Origin: Rotaria sp. Silwood1 | Lineage: Eukaryota > Rotifera > Eurotatoria > Philodinida > Philodinidae | Length of the DNA: 64,000 bases | Assembly: GCA_905250075.1 (NCBI GenBank) | Contig: CAJNOP010000091.1 | Location: 120,835 to 184,834 of the forward strand | Reading direction: 5' to 3' | Part shown: positions 10,238-22,145 of the stretch, piece after piece | Layout: each line of letters starts with the position of its first letter | How positions within the stretch are numbered: position 1 is the first letter of the stretch | Translations under genes and position numbers: made by a program | The notes under the pieces: model-generated | The model's input: the letters and a program-made list of their open reading frames with translations, nothing else | The model's database searches: none | Told to the model about the DNA's origin: nothing

Positions 10238-13200
10238 TTACGAGGTTAAGTTTTGATCAATAGAAAATCGCTGAACTCGATGATTCCAGCAATCGACAAC
10301 ATACAAATTGCCATGTCGATCAAATGCTATACCTTTTGGTTCATTAAGTTGATTCGGTTGTGAACCTGGACCATTTCCACCAATAATAACAGTTCCTTGA
10401 TTAGCATTCTTACGCCAACGCATAATTCGATGATTTCCACGATCTGCTACATATAAATTCGACGATGGATCAACAATAATTCCACAAGGATATGATAATT
10501 GTGATAAACTATTTCCTTGACCTTGATCTCCAGCTACAATAATTCCTTCTTGTGCATTTTTTGTCCATTTAACCACACGATGATTATCTCTATCCGAAAC
10601 ATAAATAGACTGATCATGATCGACAAATAGAAAAGTTGGAGAATTCAATTGATCAAGACGATCACCTTTTCCGTTTCCTCCAGCTACAATTGTTCCTTGA
10701 GTGTCACCAACTTTCCAACGTTTAACAACACATTGATGAATATCCGAAACATAAATAAATCCATGTTGATCCATTGTTAAACAAGCACAATCGATATTTG
10801 GAATAATTGTTTGTCCACTTGTTCCACCACGATAAGGCCATTTAACTACTCGTCGATTACGTTTATCACAAATAATAAAAAAATCTCGTTCTTTATCAAC
10901 AATAAGATCGATTGGACCATCTAATTGATCAGTTCGATTTCCTTGACCATTTTCACCAGCAATAACAAGACCACTTGTTGCATCATATTTCCATTCGACA
11001 ATACGATTATTATTAAAATCAGCTATATAAACAGTTAAATCATCATCAACATAAAAACCATTTGGACAACTTAATTGATTAAATCCATTGCCTTTTCGAC
11101 ATCCACCAGCGACTGTTAAACCATTTTGTGTCCATTTTGTATTGATATTAATCATAACAGAAGGGCTTTGTACTAAAAACAATCAAAATATTCGAATGTT
11201 TGTTTAAAATAGATACAGAAAAAAAGAAATTTCAATTGTTGATTAAAGATTAATGATTTCAAAAAAGAAACTTGGTTTTGTAACAGAAAATATATTTCTA
11301 AAGACGACACTCACTCAATTATTAGCGAAGATATGCTATAAAATGCATTCTTTCTTGCATATTTTGACAGAATTGCAAAGTAAATAAACCATGTTGAAAT
11401 TGTTCTCAGTGTCTTCATAATTTGTAAAAATAAAAAACCTTCCCTATTCTTTCAATGTTGGTATCATCTAACTTTGCGACATATGATATTTCAAATGTCG
11501 ATATGAATTAAATGGTATACTTCACTAATCTTTTTTCATTTCTATTGAGTTTTTAATAGAAAATCTGCTCAGCCAAAAAAAAGAAGAACGATGAATCTTT
11601 TTTGAATATAGCTGAAGCACTTCGAAGTTGAATTGATATCCGACATATTGTGAGAATATGAAATTAGGTGAGCATTGTTTTTTTTTTTATTTTTCTAGAA
11701 AATATTCAATAGAATTGAAATAACCTATAAAATAGATTTTATTAGAGAGCAACATGATCAAAATAAACTGTGAGCGGTTTTTTTCGAATTCTTTCACTCA
11801 CAGTTTGATTTTCTATTTTTCTTTTCTCATAGTTCGAACATTATTGTAGAATGAAGATGTACAAGATTACTCAATTTTGCAGATGAGGATAGAGTCAAAG
11901 CTAGAACGTTTTTCTCAGGCAGAGTACAAGGTAGAAGAATACTTCCTGTACACATTTCTTTTGGAAAAGAAAACGATTATACCCATATACAGAAGTCTTC
12001 ATCACCTTCTTCCGTTTTTTTTGTTTTCAAAAAAAAAATTAATATTTGTCTTTTCTTTATTATCTAACTAATGTACCACATAAATACAGCTCTAGGCAAT
12101 AATATTTCTTGTTTCTGATGTTCTTATTTATTGACTCGGATGGCCCAATTTTATGTAAGATTTTTTAATGTATAAGAATAACTTTTTTTCATCATCCTTT
12201 TGTTAGATTTTTAGTATGTAATTTTTTCTATCACACCGCTATGACACCATATTTCAAATAAAGTCAAAACTCGTACTGAATCGACTTGCCAGACGATTGT
12301 TAATATTATCAAATGTAAGCTGAGTGTTACATCAAAGAACATTTCAAAAATTCTAAGAAAAGGATGGTTTGGATATAGATCCAAGTATTTTTAGATATCA
12401 ATTACGTGCAAGTGATGGAATTTATGTTCCATGTTTAAAAGAGCCCTTACTAATAGATAAGCATCGCTAGCAACGGCTTATCTAGACTCAACAGCATCAA
12501 AATTTCAACTAAAACAATGTGTATTTTTACCAATGAGAAGACGTTCAAATTTTGCAACAGTCGAAGAAAAGTTTGGTGACTTCTATGTTTCACCAAGATT
12601 GTTCGTATATTTAAATACCCTTTCAAGTTTCACGTCTGGAGATGTGTTTGAAAACGAGATGTTCGGACAATTAATAATTTTCAAACACAATTTAATAAAT
12701 TTCATGTCCTGTATATATGACAAAAGTGTTCTGTCTACTGCTCAGCGTCAATTTTCTACAAATTCAATTAGTTGAATCCTTTCAAAAACTAATGATCTTA
12801 AACATAGATGCCAACTGGACGATCGACCATCGCATTTAATTTTTGTCTTGTCACTTTTTATCATTAGATCTAAACTTAATTGAAAACATTTTGGTTGATC
12901 ATAAGAATACTTTGTTTATATTTTAGTTCGATAATAAAAAAAAAAGTAAATATTAAAATTTTAAAGACAAAAGAATGGAAGTCTTTTGCTCCGAAGTATA
13001 ATTTAATTGATGAATACAATAACTCACATGTTAAATGTTGTTTTTGAGGATAAATAAGATTATTCCAATTGATTTTATTATTTTCTATGAGAATAATATT
13101 TGATTTATCTTGTCCACTAAGTTGTCGAAGTGATTGTTGCATTTTATTTAATTTATTTTTTAATAATTGTATATCATTTTCAACAAAATTATTTTCTTCT

Positions 13201-13559
13201 CGTTGAAAACGTATTTGTCTAGTTAAATTTCCAAACTGTTCTTTGAAAATTTCTCTTTCATGATTGAGCATTTTATTGAGTTTTTGTCGAACTGATTCAG
13301 CTGCTTTATGTATTTTATCAATTGTTGTTGATTCCCATCGATTTATTTGAGAAAAAAGTTCATTTGAAGATTCATTTAATTGTTTTATTCGAGAAAGAAG
13401 TTCATCATGAAATCGAATAATATCATGATCAAAACGATTTGATAAATATTGACGATGTTCATTGAAATCTTTTAAACAAAATATATTTTTACAACCTCCA
13501 CAAATACACATTGATCCACTTTTTTGACAAATCGAGCACCGATTTAATGTTGATTCCAT
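10238..13559 (-). CDS. B-box / coiled-coil / NHL-repeat protein (TRIM-NHL-like)
   Basis: Two coding blocks probably form one gene. Exon 1 (13559-13028) starts MESTLNRCSIC and carries a Cys/His B-box-like zinc module (CSIC, CICGGC, FCLKDFNEHR) within its first ~40 residues. A long heptad-rich coiled coil follows to about residue 170. It ends T|GTGAGT, one base into a codon. The NHL exon (11172-10238) follows a TTTTTAG acceptor and starts with two codon bases, so the frames join. It encodes about 310 residues with six NHL blades (pattern D..NNRIVEW, DRDNHRVVKW, ADRGNHRIMRW), expected to close a six-bladed propeller that binds protein or RNA. The joined product would be 488 residues. The 1.85-kb intron is much longer than the usual ~55 bp, so two separate genes remain possible. 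Each block alone is secure; the join is inference. Confidence 0.7.
11200..13020. other. Putative long intron or intergenic region
   Basis: Holds a hairpin at 11765-11806 (aaactgtgag / ctcacagttt, 22-bp loop) and AT-rich sequence. A possible decayed coding patch at 12360-12775 on the plus strand shows no family I can name. No exon that would be required between the B-box and NHL blocks is evident. Confidence 0.5.
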
Positions 13560-13619
13560 AGTTATTTCTATTAAAATTGAAACATCAGAAATCGAATTCA
13601 ATCGAATAAAAATTGAATT

Positions 13620-15090
13620 ATTTTTACTTTTTAAACTGAATAATGATCAATGAAAAATATTGTTACGATAGTTTGTTTCTATGTACATTAATTTATGTTG
13701 TTTTATATTTACAAATGGTTGTCGAACAAAATTTGATAATGATGTATTCTCTTCTATTTTTGTTTTTCTTTAAACAATTTTATTGAAGTGAATTTGTTTT
13801 AAACATACAGAACCGAAAAATTTTTCTTGATGGGATTAATTCTTATTATATTAACTGTTTCAAATTACAAGTTTTCTTTCTCATTGTTTTTTTGAATCAA
13901 TCCACAAACTGTATCGACTTCTATTCGGGACATCAATCAATTCTTATTTTTGAAATAAAATCATTTTTATTTATTTGATTATAAGACCAAATATTTTTGA
14001 TTTAAATTTTTTTGTTGTTCTCTTTGCATGCTAATCGAACTTTGATAAAGAAATTCTTTGTAAGAAACAATTTTATATTTATTGATAAACATTTTCACAT
14101 TGTTCAGTTCTAAATTAGAGAAATGTTCCAAAAGTGAAACAAAGAAAGTTTTTGACCATTATTAGTTCAATTTTTGCATTAAAAAATAATGTCGAAAAGA
14201 GATGTTGTTATTCATTCAATCGTTCAAAGTCTATACGAAATTGAATCGAAAAATGACTTTGTTCAAGAATTCTACTGCAGAGTCTTGTAATTTTCGTTTA
14301 GTTAATACTAACAAATTAAATTACGATTATTTCAACAATTAGAAAGAAAAGATTTTGAAAGATTTGTCAACTTTTAGAATAATTTTCAAATCTTTAATCA
14401 ATTAGTTTGTGTATTTCAATCAAAATTAAGATGATTTCTAAAATAAGTTTTAAATGTTAATCATAGCAATCGATCTATTTTAATCGGATCAAAAATAAAA
14501 AAAAATTATTCAGAAACTTTGTGCCGATTTTATCAATTGTTTCAAAACGTGAATTCTACTTATAGGATACGTTGTTTCAATTAAATGAATACGGAAATGA
14601 CAAAACATTTCTATTTCACAGTAATAATCAAAATCTTTAAAGTTAGATTGAAGTTAAATTTTTTGTAAAATTTTATATAAATCTACTCAAGTTAGACTAT
14701 GTATGACTGACAAAAAAGTGCTCATTTTTGCTTTTTTTTTTACACTTGTATCTGAAGAAAAAAAAAAAGTTTTCTCCTTGACCTTGAAGGACAATCATGC
14801 ATTTGAATAGGATTATTTTAGGCTTTTCTTTGTGTTTCTTTTATCTCAACGACAAAACCTGAATCATTCATCCGTCGAATCACTTTCGTTATCAATGCGT
14901 CGGTGAATCGTATCTTTTCTTTTTTCTAATTTTGTTTCGTTCACAATGCAACAAAAGAAAATGTGTAACATTGCGAGATAGAAATTTCTCATAGAACGAT
15001 AAATTAATCTATTTTACGTCGTAATTTCTTTCCTTCAACAAGCGAATCTTCTTCGTTGAAACTTTTAGATTCTCTTCTATTTACATTTAG
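13620..15090. other. No gene seen
   Basis: AT-rich intergenic DNA between the minus-strand B-box exon and the plus-strand RidA gene, which are divergently oriented. Promoters of both should lie here, but I see no clear TATA box. Confidence 0.6.
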
Positions 15091-15093
15091 AAT

Positions 15094-17356
15094 ATGTCAT
15101 CAACAAAACATATTCGACGTATTATCAAAACAACAACAGGTGGACGTTCCAATGCACCTTATAGGTAAATTAAAAAAATCAATATCTTTAAATCGATAGT
15201 TCAAACATATAACTATTCAATTTAGTCAAGCGGTTCAAATTGATCAAATGCTTTATCTTAGTGGAGCTGTTGGACTTGATACCGAGACAGGAAAATTTGC
15301 TGGTGATACTATTGAAGAGCAAACTCGACAGGTAGTACTAATTCTTAAAATCAAACAATGGATAGATAATCACTTAAGTACTTGATTTACTTTTTTTCTA
15401 TGTCTAATAGGCTTAGGCTTTTTTTTGAGACCAATGAAATAATCTTTTCAGAGGCTCAAAAAATAGTTTGAACGAAAAATTTTTCCGTCCACTTGTACAC
15501 TTCCATTATCGCAATTTGAAAGTAAATGTTGACATCTTCATTAATATATTCAAATTATAGAGCAGAAGCTATTTCAAAAAAAAATGTACTATTGGAGTTT
15601 TTATAGAGATCAGTTCAATTTTCATTTCTTGTAAACTCTTATTTTTAACAAATCGATATTTAGGTAAAGGATCACAAGTTACTTCAATATAAAATTTTGT
15701 AAAGAATTGTGCGCTCAATAAAACAATCGACTGGAATATTTTTTTGACAACTTCGAAAATGAACTTATAAGAGTTAACAAAATTGTATTAACTCACTATT
15801 CAACCTCGTTTTTTTTTAGTCTTTAACAGATTTCTTCGCCAGGTCTCGAATGAAAAGTGAGATGAAATTTCTAAGTCCTTATTCGAAAAGTGTACAATAT
15901 GCTGACCTTAATTCATAAGTTTCAACTCCTCGACAACAGTTTCAAGGAAGCCAAAAATAAACAAATATTTTGTTTCGAAACCTTCGGTTCATCATTTATT
16001 CTCTTAATCTAACTATGTCGCTTAGGTAGAATAAAAATCCTAAGATTTGAATGGAGCAAATTGAAATTAACTACTTATCTAAAGAGAAGCCGTATTGGAG
16101 TAATGATTATTATTCATTAGCATCAGATAATTACAGAATAATATAATTTTTTCGCGTTTTTTTAACGTGTATTGTTCTCGTTTGAAAATGTCAACTAGAA
16201 ATAGGACTGAAAATCGAAAAAGTTTCATGTATATGATATATTAGAAATTTAGGTCACGAACCACATTCACGTTAAGTATTTCAATATAAAAATAAAATAT
16301 TTTTTCTCTCAAAGTCTCGATAATACTTTTTTCAGTTGCATTATGCTACCTATAATCATATCGATAAACTAAAAATCTTTCACAAACTTATCTTTGCGAT
16401 TCTATAATGATGAAAGTTAGGTTAGACAAGTGTATAAAAAACTAAAAATTTGTTTACTTAAAGAAAAAACGTTACAAAAGTATTAACGAGATTTTTCGTA
16501 ATTAAATAAGTTGATTTCTTAACATCTATAAATGGATTTCGGATTGTATCTGTAATCAGCATATTTTGGAGATATAAAAGATATTTTGAATATTTTTTTT
16601 CATTGAAAAACATCCACACCCTTCAATCACGATATAAAGGTTGCAAGTAAGAAAAACCAACGAGAAAAAAATATTCTATCACCTAGCTGTGTAGTTTCAA
16701 CTGCAGAATCGCAGCGAAATATCAAGGATAAGAAGAAGTCAAGGACATATCCTTTGTTTTCAACCACAAAATGGAAAGAAGAAAACTAGGATTGAGAAAT
16801 TGGTTTTTTTTTTCAGAAGAAAGGGAGAAGTGGTCGATATCAGAGTCTGACTGAAGCCAAGTCATTCAGGTCACAAAAACTAGATCCATGTGAGTTACAG
16901 TCGGATGTAGCTTTAAAATAGAAGCAGTTATCATTATTTAATCTTGTATTAATTCATTATAGACACTAAAAAATTTGGGAGAAGTGTTAAAAGCAGCTGG
17001 TGTTTCATACAAAAATGGTAAGTAAATAGAGTGAATAAATACGATGAAATTGATGGTTTTTTATTAATTTAGTGATAAAAGTCAATGTATTTCTTCAAGA
17101 TATGAATGATTTTGCGGCTATGAACGCAGTCTATGCTGAGGGTAGCTGATTGTTTAGTCAGAAAATTGAACAATGTTTTTATTTGTTAATTCTAGTGTTT
17201 CCTGAACGTTATCCAGCTCGATCAGCAGTTCAAGTGGCTGGTCTTCCATTGGTAAATTCTAAAGTTTTTAATCTCTAAAATGCTTCATTAAAAATTTAGA
17301 ATGCCAAGGTTGAAATCGAGGCAGTGGCCATCATGGGTGATATTGAAGATCAATAA
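15094..17356 (+). CDS. RidA-family reactive imine/enamine deaminase
   Basis: Hydrolyses reactive 2-aminoacrylate and related imines from PLP-enzyme side reactions to ketoacids and ammonia; acts as a trimer in cytosol or mitochondria. Six exons: 15094-15164, 15226-15331, 16963-17017, 17073-17141, 17196-17251 and 17300-17356. All have GT...AG borders and consistent phase, giving 137 residues, the usual family length. Diagnostic segments are APYSQAVQ near the N-terminus, YLSGAVGLD, the QT...TLKNLGEVLKAAG helix, VIKVNVFLQDMNDFAAMNAVY and FPERYPARSAVQVAGLP. Arg109 in PARSAV is the conserved substrate carboxylate-binding residue. Four introns are about 50-61 bp, but intron 2 is 1.63 kb. The gene looks intact and is a normal animal gene (UK114/HRSP12 group). 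Confidence 0.95.
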
Positions 17357-17359
17357 CTT

Positions 17360-18200
17360 ATCATTCATCTTATGTTTATTATTCATTGATCATTAATTTT
17401 TCGTCACTTCAATTCTTGTTTTTGTTTTTAATATTATATTTTTATTTGATTCAGTGATATTGAGAAGTTAAAGAAAAAAAAAATCTTTTAAAGAAATGTA
17501 AATGAAAATACTAAAAAGAGTCAACATGTTTGTCTTCATTTATCTGGAAAAATAATGGAAAAGACTGATATATTATTTAACAAAAGCTGTTCATATTTCT
17601 TTATCAGTCTTTTACTTAGTTCTTTAGAAATGCAATAAGAAAATAATTTTATATATTAGGACAAGACATCACTGATGCACCGTCTATGATTGTATGTTAA
17701 TAACGTGTGTCGCGGCTTGTGTGGAGAACAGGGTAGATCCAAATTTTTATTCTCACGCTCCAACACTCCATTTAGATCACGTTTCATAAAATGTCACTAG
17801 TTTTACAAGATGAATTCATTTTAAAAAGTTCTTCACTGTTAAAAGTAATTCATATGTTTCTAAATTGGATCAATTATAAAATTTTATTACATAATATGTT
17901 AACGCTTAAATAATAACCATATTTTAATTCTATTTAACAATTCTAAAGAGTACCTCTTAAATCAAGAGATGTATTGTGTTTCTTTTACTTATTTGAAAAG
18001 AAAATGTATTCAATAAAAATACTTTACAGTACGGATAAATTTTGTAACACTAATTATTACAGATACATTATATCAATTCTTAAATTTTATATGTGATTGA
18101 AGAATAGTGAAAAATCACTCGTTGTTTCATGATAATTTCTATGACCAAAGTTCAACAAAGAAACGTTTTACTTGTTAACAAAGTAAACGACAGCTAACTT
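17360..18200. other. No gene seen
   Basis: AT-rich sequence downstream of RidA. A slightly GC-richer patch at about 17690-17770 shows no recognisable feature. Confidence 0.6.
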
Positions 18201-18207
18201 TCATTCC

Positions 18208-18505
18208 TTAATTTGGACGTGGATATGGTGAGTGTGAGTCTTCTCGCCTTCCATATCCGCCCTCGCTCACACCCTCATCGTTGTCATGATGCTGAAGTAA
18301 ATCTTTCCTGTGAATACTATAATCAATTCTAAAGGACGAAACCAAATTCATTACTCTCCTCAAAGTCTTGGACATAGTTTTTGATGCGTCATAAATGGAA
18401 CCTGTAAAGCTGTCCATCACTGTTCCAATCATTATGTTTTTAGGTGGAAATGATGGCTTATTTACTCTTTGAGGGTGTGCAGACGTGGATTTTCGGTTTA
18501 CTAAT
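18208..18505 (-). CDS. Possible terminal exon, unrecognised
   Basis: A minus-strand frame is open from about 18505 to a TAA at 18208. It contains an amphipathic stretch SIYDASKTMSKTLRRVMNLV and a Gly/Arg/Pro tail (GYGRREDSHSPYPRPN). A possible acceptor (aatattag) lies at its upstream end. Telomere-like GT/CA patches flank and overlap it (18228-18238, 18264-18276, 18471-18518), so the frame may partly be repeat-derived. No upstream exon is evident and I cannot name a family. Confidence 0.25.
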
Positions 18506-18519
18506 ATTCACACTCACCT

Positions 18520-19235
18520 AGATTTTTTTTGTTGTCTTTGAATTCTTCAGTCTTCTATTTTCTAAATCTAATATTAAGAAAATGCATTTCTCTCTGAATA
18601 GAAATGTTTGATCGGTAGCCACTTAAGATGGCACCATAGCCTTTATCATTTTCTAAATTAAAGAAAACAGCCATGAACTACTTGACTATTTATCTACAAC
18701 AGGATAATTGATAGATTGAAGTAGAAAGAGAATTTTGGCATTCAAATAAGCACCGATGTTAACTTTCTGAGCATCGAAGAATTATGCATTGATTATCTAC
18801 CAAATTATTTAAAATTTCTTTTTGCAATTACTCTTTGTAGGAATGGCGTAGTATGTATGACGGAATTTAAAGAAAGTGATCCACAATTCGAAAACCTATT
18901 TCCTACACTTCATTACCCTGAACTTTTTACACACATAAAAGGAATAATACGCATATCTAGTCATGAACTCTGAATTTATTAAATATACTTGTCGACTGAG
19001 CAATAAAACTTAATGAATTTGGTTATCAACAGCTGGCTGAAGTCTGCTTAAAGTAATTATTATTATTATTAACCGTTTTGGTATGAATAATTTTTCGAAT
19101 GCTCAATTACTAAACAAGAAGAAGAATTTGAAATTTAACAGCTTCATTCTAGCTAGTCGATATCAATGTTAGCTAAATGCGTATCTTTCAGAATCAAAGG
19201 TAACATGTAAATTGTATTCAAAGAGTTAAACAGAT
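18520..19235. other. No gene seen
   Basis: AT-rich spacer ending at the 3' side of the archaemetzincin gene. Confidence 0.6.
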
Positions 19236-19244
19236 TTCTTTTTA

Positions 19245-21476
19245 TTAAATTGATATACAATCAAGTCGTTTTCGATACCAATCGCGTTCGAAATCAAGAT
19301 TATATCTTTCACATAAATCTGAAAATTTTCTGTACATTTGTTCAATATTGAACTTTAGAGATGATTGTAATTTACGTAAACAAACTGGACAGACAAAAAG
19401 TGGTTGTTGATCCATTTCAATTTGATTGTTTGCACCATTCATTAGACATAGATAATAAATGCAATGTTTCAGACCAAAAAGATGACCGATTTCATGAAGA
19501 AGAATTTTGACACAACGTCGAAGAATAATTGTACGATCCACATCAGTTAACTTCATATTCATCGATTTGTGTGGTGGCATGGGAAATAATGGATCGAGAC
19601 GAGAAAACGAATAGACACCGTAACTATCTGTGACTCGAGCTTGTCCATAAACAAAATTGTATGTTTCATCTGGATAAATATCGGCCATGGTCACAGCAAC
19701 ACATAACAATTCTTCACGTGCATTACGTTGACTTCGTGTATGAGCAAGGTATTCAAACAGACCTTTTGTTTGATATTGAATTTGTTTAGTTCCACTGTTA
19801 ATTCGATTTGGCATTGATTCAGTAAAATCAACCATCGGTAAAATTTTGACATCGCATCCCAAAAAGAATGCTTGGGCGAATTCACCAATCAATTCAAGAG
19901 GTGGAGCTCTATATGTATGGACGTATTCAATTAGAAATTATTCGATTGTCCTTAGTTAGTACCTACCTTGGATGTTCAAAACTACCGATTGGCTGGATAT
20001 AGATCGTTTTGAATCTATAAGTACATAGAATGATCGACATATAAAAAAGCCAAATGTAACGATACTACTGATTTCAAAAAGAAAAAAAAATATTGTTGTT
20101 ATAACTGACCACCGGTAGTAGCTAGTGATCTACGGTTTTCACTCGCACAAAGAGAAATAAGAATTTGACAGATGTATTGTTAATACTGATAACTAAGCTA
20201 GTTGACCATTGGTCAGACTGTTTTCAGATTCTCTAGTCAAAAGTTTTTCAGTTCTATTCTATATTTAAAAATTACTATTAAAAGAGAACAAAGCTCTCTT
20301 GTGATATGCATATGGCTAAACTGGCTAGATTATTTTGTTCAAAAGCCATGAGCATTTTGTAGAGAGGTTCGGTTAGTATTTCTTTCAAAGATTCGTATTA
20401 CAGTGTAAGTTTAAAAGGTATCTGTACCTTTTTCACGTTTTCCTGACAAGAAACAAAGTGATGTTTTCCAAATATCAATAATTTCAAAGCTTTTGCTTTT
20501 ATTTGAAACACTTAATTTTACCATTAGAAACACTAACTCTAATTGTATCCATTTGATTGATTGCTGTCCTTGGTTTGCGAGTCCAAAGCAACCTGATGTC
20601 ACAATATCGAGATTCCTGAAAATTCAACTTCTACCTCTATGAGACAAAGAGAGCTAATAATTTTAAAAATTTTAATACATTGACTTCAGATTACTATGAA
20701 ACTGAAGAGCTGCATCAGCAATCGATCGAAAGTAATCGACTGGTCCTATATAGATTTATTTCAGACTCATTGACGTTCAAATGGACAAAGTCAGAGTACT
20801 CTGAAAAACAATTATGGTCTCAGAATGAAAGAATCTAGCGAGTTTAGCCTTGTTAAGATTGAAAGGGAACTATTTTCTCCAATGAATAGTAATTTTCAAA
20901 AATAAAAATTGAACTAAAACATTTTCACTGGACGATCCGAGAAAAGTTTCACAAATTGATAGGCTAGCTGAGTTATCAGACCTATAACGAAACTATCAAA
21001 TGTTTATTAATCTTTCTATGAATGAAAGTGACAGATCGATAACCGCCACCACTTGACAGTTATTACAAAAATACCCTTTTCTTTTGAAATGGACGATACT
21101 TGCGTTGAGTGAGGAATTGCTTTGGAAACAACTTGTTCGAATGATTTAAATGTTTGACCATATTCTTGACGTTGATTTAGCCATCCCCAATAGTCAGGCT
21201 CTGGTATTGATGCAAAACTTTCGTTGATTCGATTCGTAAGAGCTTTTTGAATATCTGTCGGCAACTAAACAATGATTCATTATGTGAATATAATCAACAG
21301 TAATAAAAAATTACATGAATTCAATGAACGAACCTGTGCAGTATCACCAAGTGCTTCATCAATTTGTTCTTCAGTTGGTGGTACAAATGTCATGTTGCTA
21401 TCGCATTAAAAAGAAATGACTGTCATGTTATAGCTTCGATTTATATTATGTGTAATACTTACGCAATAGTTAACAT
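19245..21476 (-). CDS. Archaemetzincin-type zinc metalloprotease
   Basis: Archaemetzincin (AMZ1/AMZ2-like) metalloprotease. The last exon (19908-19245) carries the zinc motif HEIGHLFGLKH at about residues 243-253. It continues C-x4-C-x-M and then CPVC, the second structural zinc site that defines the family. Conserved upstream segments are AFFLGCDVKILP, TMADIYPDETYNFVYGQA and YGVYSFSRLDP. Modelled exons: 21476-21463, 21397-21334, 21264-21100, a tentative 23-nt microexon 20615-20593, 20014-19967 (FKTIYIQPIGSFEHP) and 19908-19245. All phases agree, for 325 residues. The start is ATG at 21476, in frame with a second Met (MTFVPPTEEQ). The end of the third exon and the microexon are the uncertain part; without them a weak GTCCAT donor would be needed. 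The catalytic region is intact. Confidence 0.87.
20677..20746 (-). other. Possible coding fragment inside an archaemetzincin intron
   Basis: After an acceptor-like ctatatag, 22 codons (GPVDYFRSIADAALQFHSNL) are open to a TAA. It may be a chance frame or a relic exon of another gene; the family is not recognised. Confidence 0.2.
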
Positions 21477-21479
21477 TCT

Positions 21480-22145
21480 TTGCTCAAGTTTGAAATGACT
21501 CATGGAAAGAGAACCACAGTAATAAATATTTTTCAAGATGCAAGTAATCTATATCGGAAGTGAAAACTAGACAATGGTTTGTTTTTTAAAGTTTTGCATC
21601 AAAAGAGCATCATTGCAAAGCTTAAGATGGTGACCAGCTTACACAAGGTATTGGAAAACAGTTGAAACAAATATCTATCCTTTCTCTATGAATAGACGTT
21701 TGTAGAGTATGAATGGTGTGGATTTTCTGGTCTTCTACACCCACACTCACACTCATGGACACCGACATGCTCTACAAGCAAACGTTCGGTTATCAGTCTC
21801 TTCCACTACAAATGCCCATGAACGTATAGTAGTCGATATTTACCTCTGAATATTCTTCCTAAGACATATATTAATGTTTCTATTATGCAATTAGCTGAAA
21901 AGTGACTGATCGTTCTCGACACAGATATAAATCAAAATTTGTCCGAACCTCATCGAGAATATTCTGTTCACAATATATTACTCATGTGATCACTCTATAC
22001 AATTTAATTTTACATTCAGTCGCGATTTCTGTCAATAGTCCACCCTAAAAAAACTTTAAACAACACACCTACACTTCCATCTTCACTACGTTTCAGAGTC
22101 GTACAATGTAAGAATCCCTTATTAATACATAGAAATGATCTGCTG
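21480..22145. other. No gene; one GT/CA patch
   Basis: Holds ggtgtggattttctgg followed by cacccacactcacactc (21713-21757), a telomere-like patch similar to the one near 18.5 kb. Nothing else is recognisable. Confidence 0.55.

Noticed and set aside
12360-12775. Possible decayed coding patch on the plus strand
   Set aside because: No stretch matches a family I can name and stops are frequent. Left as non-coding.
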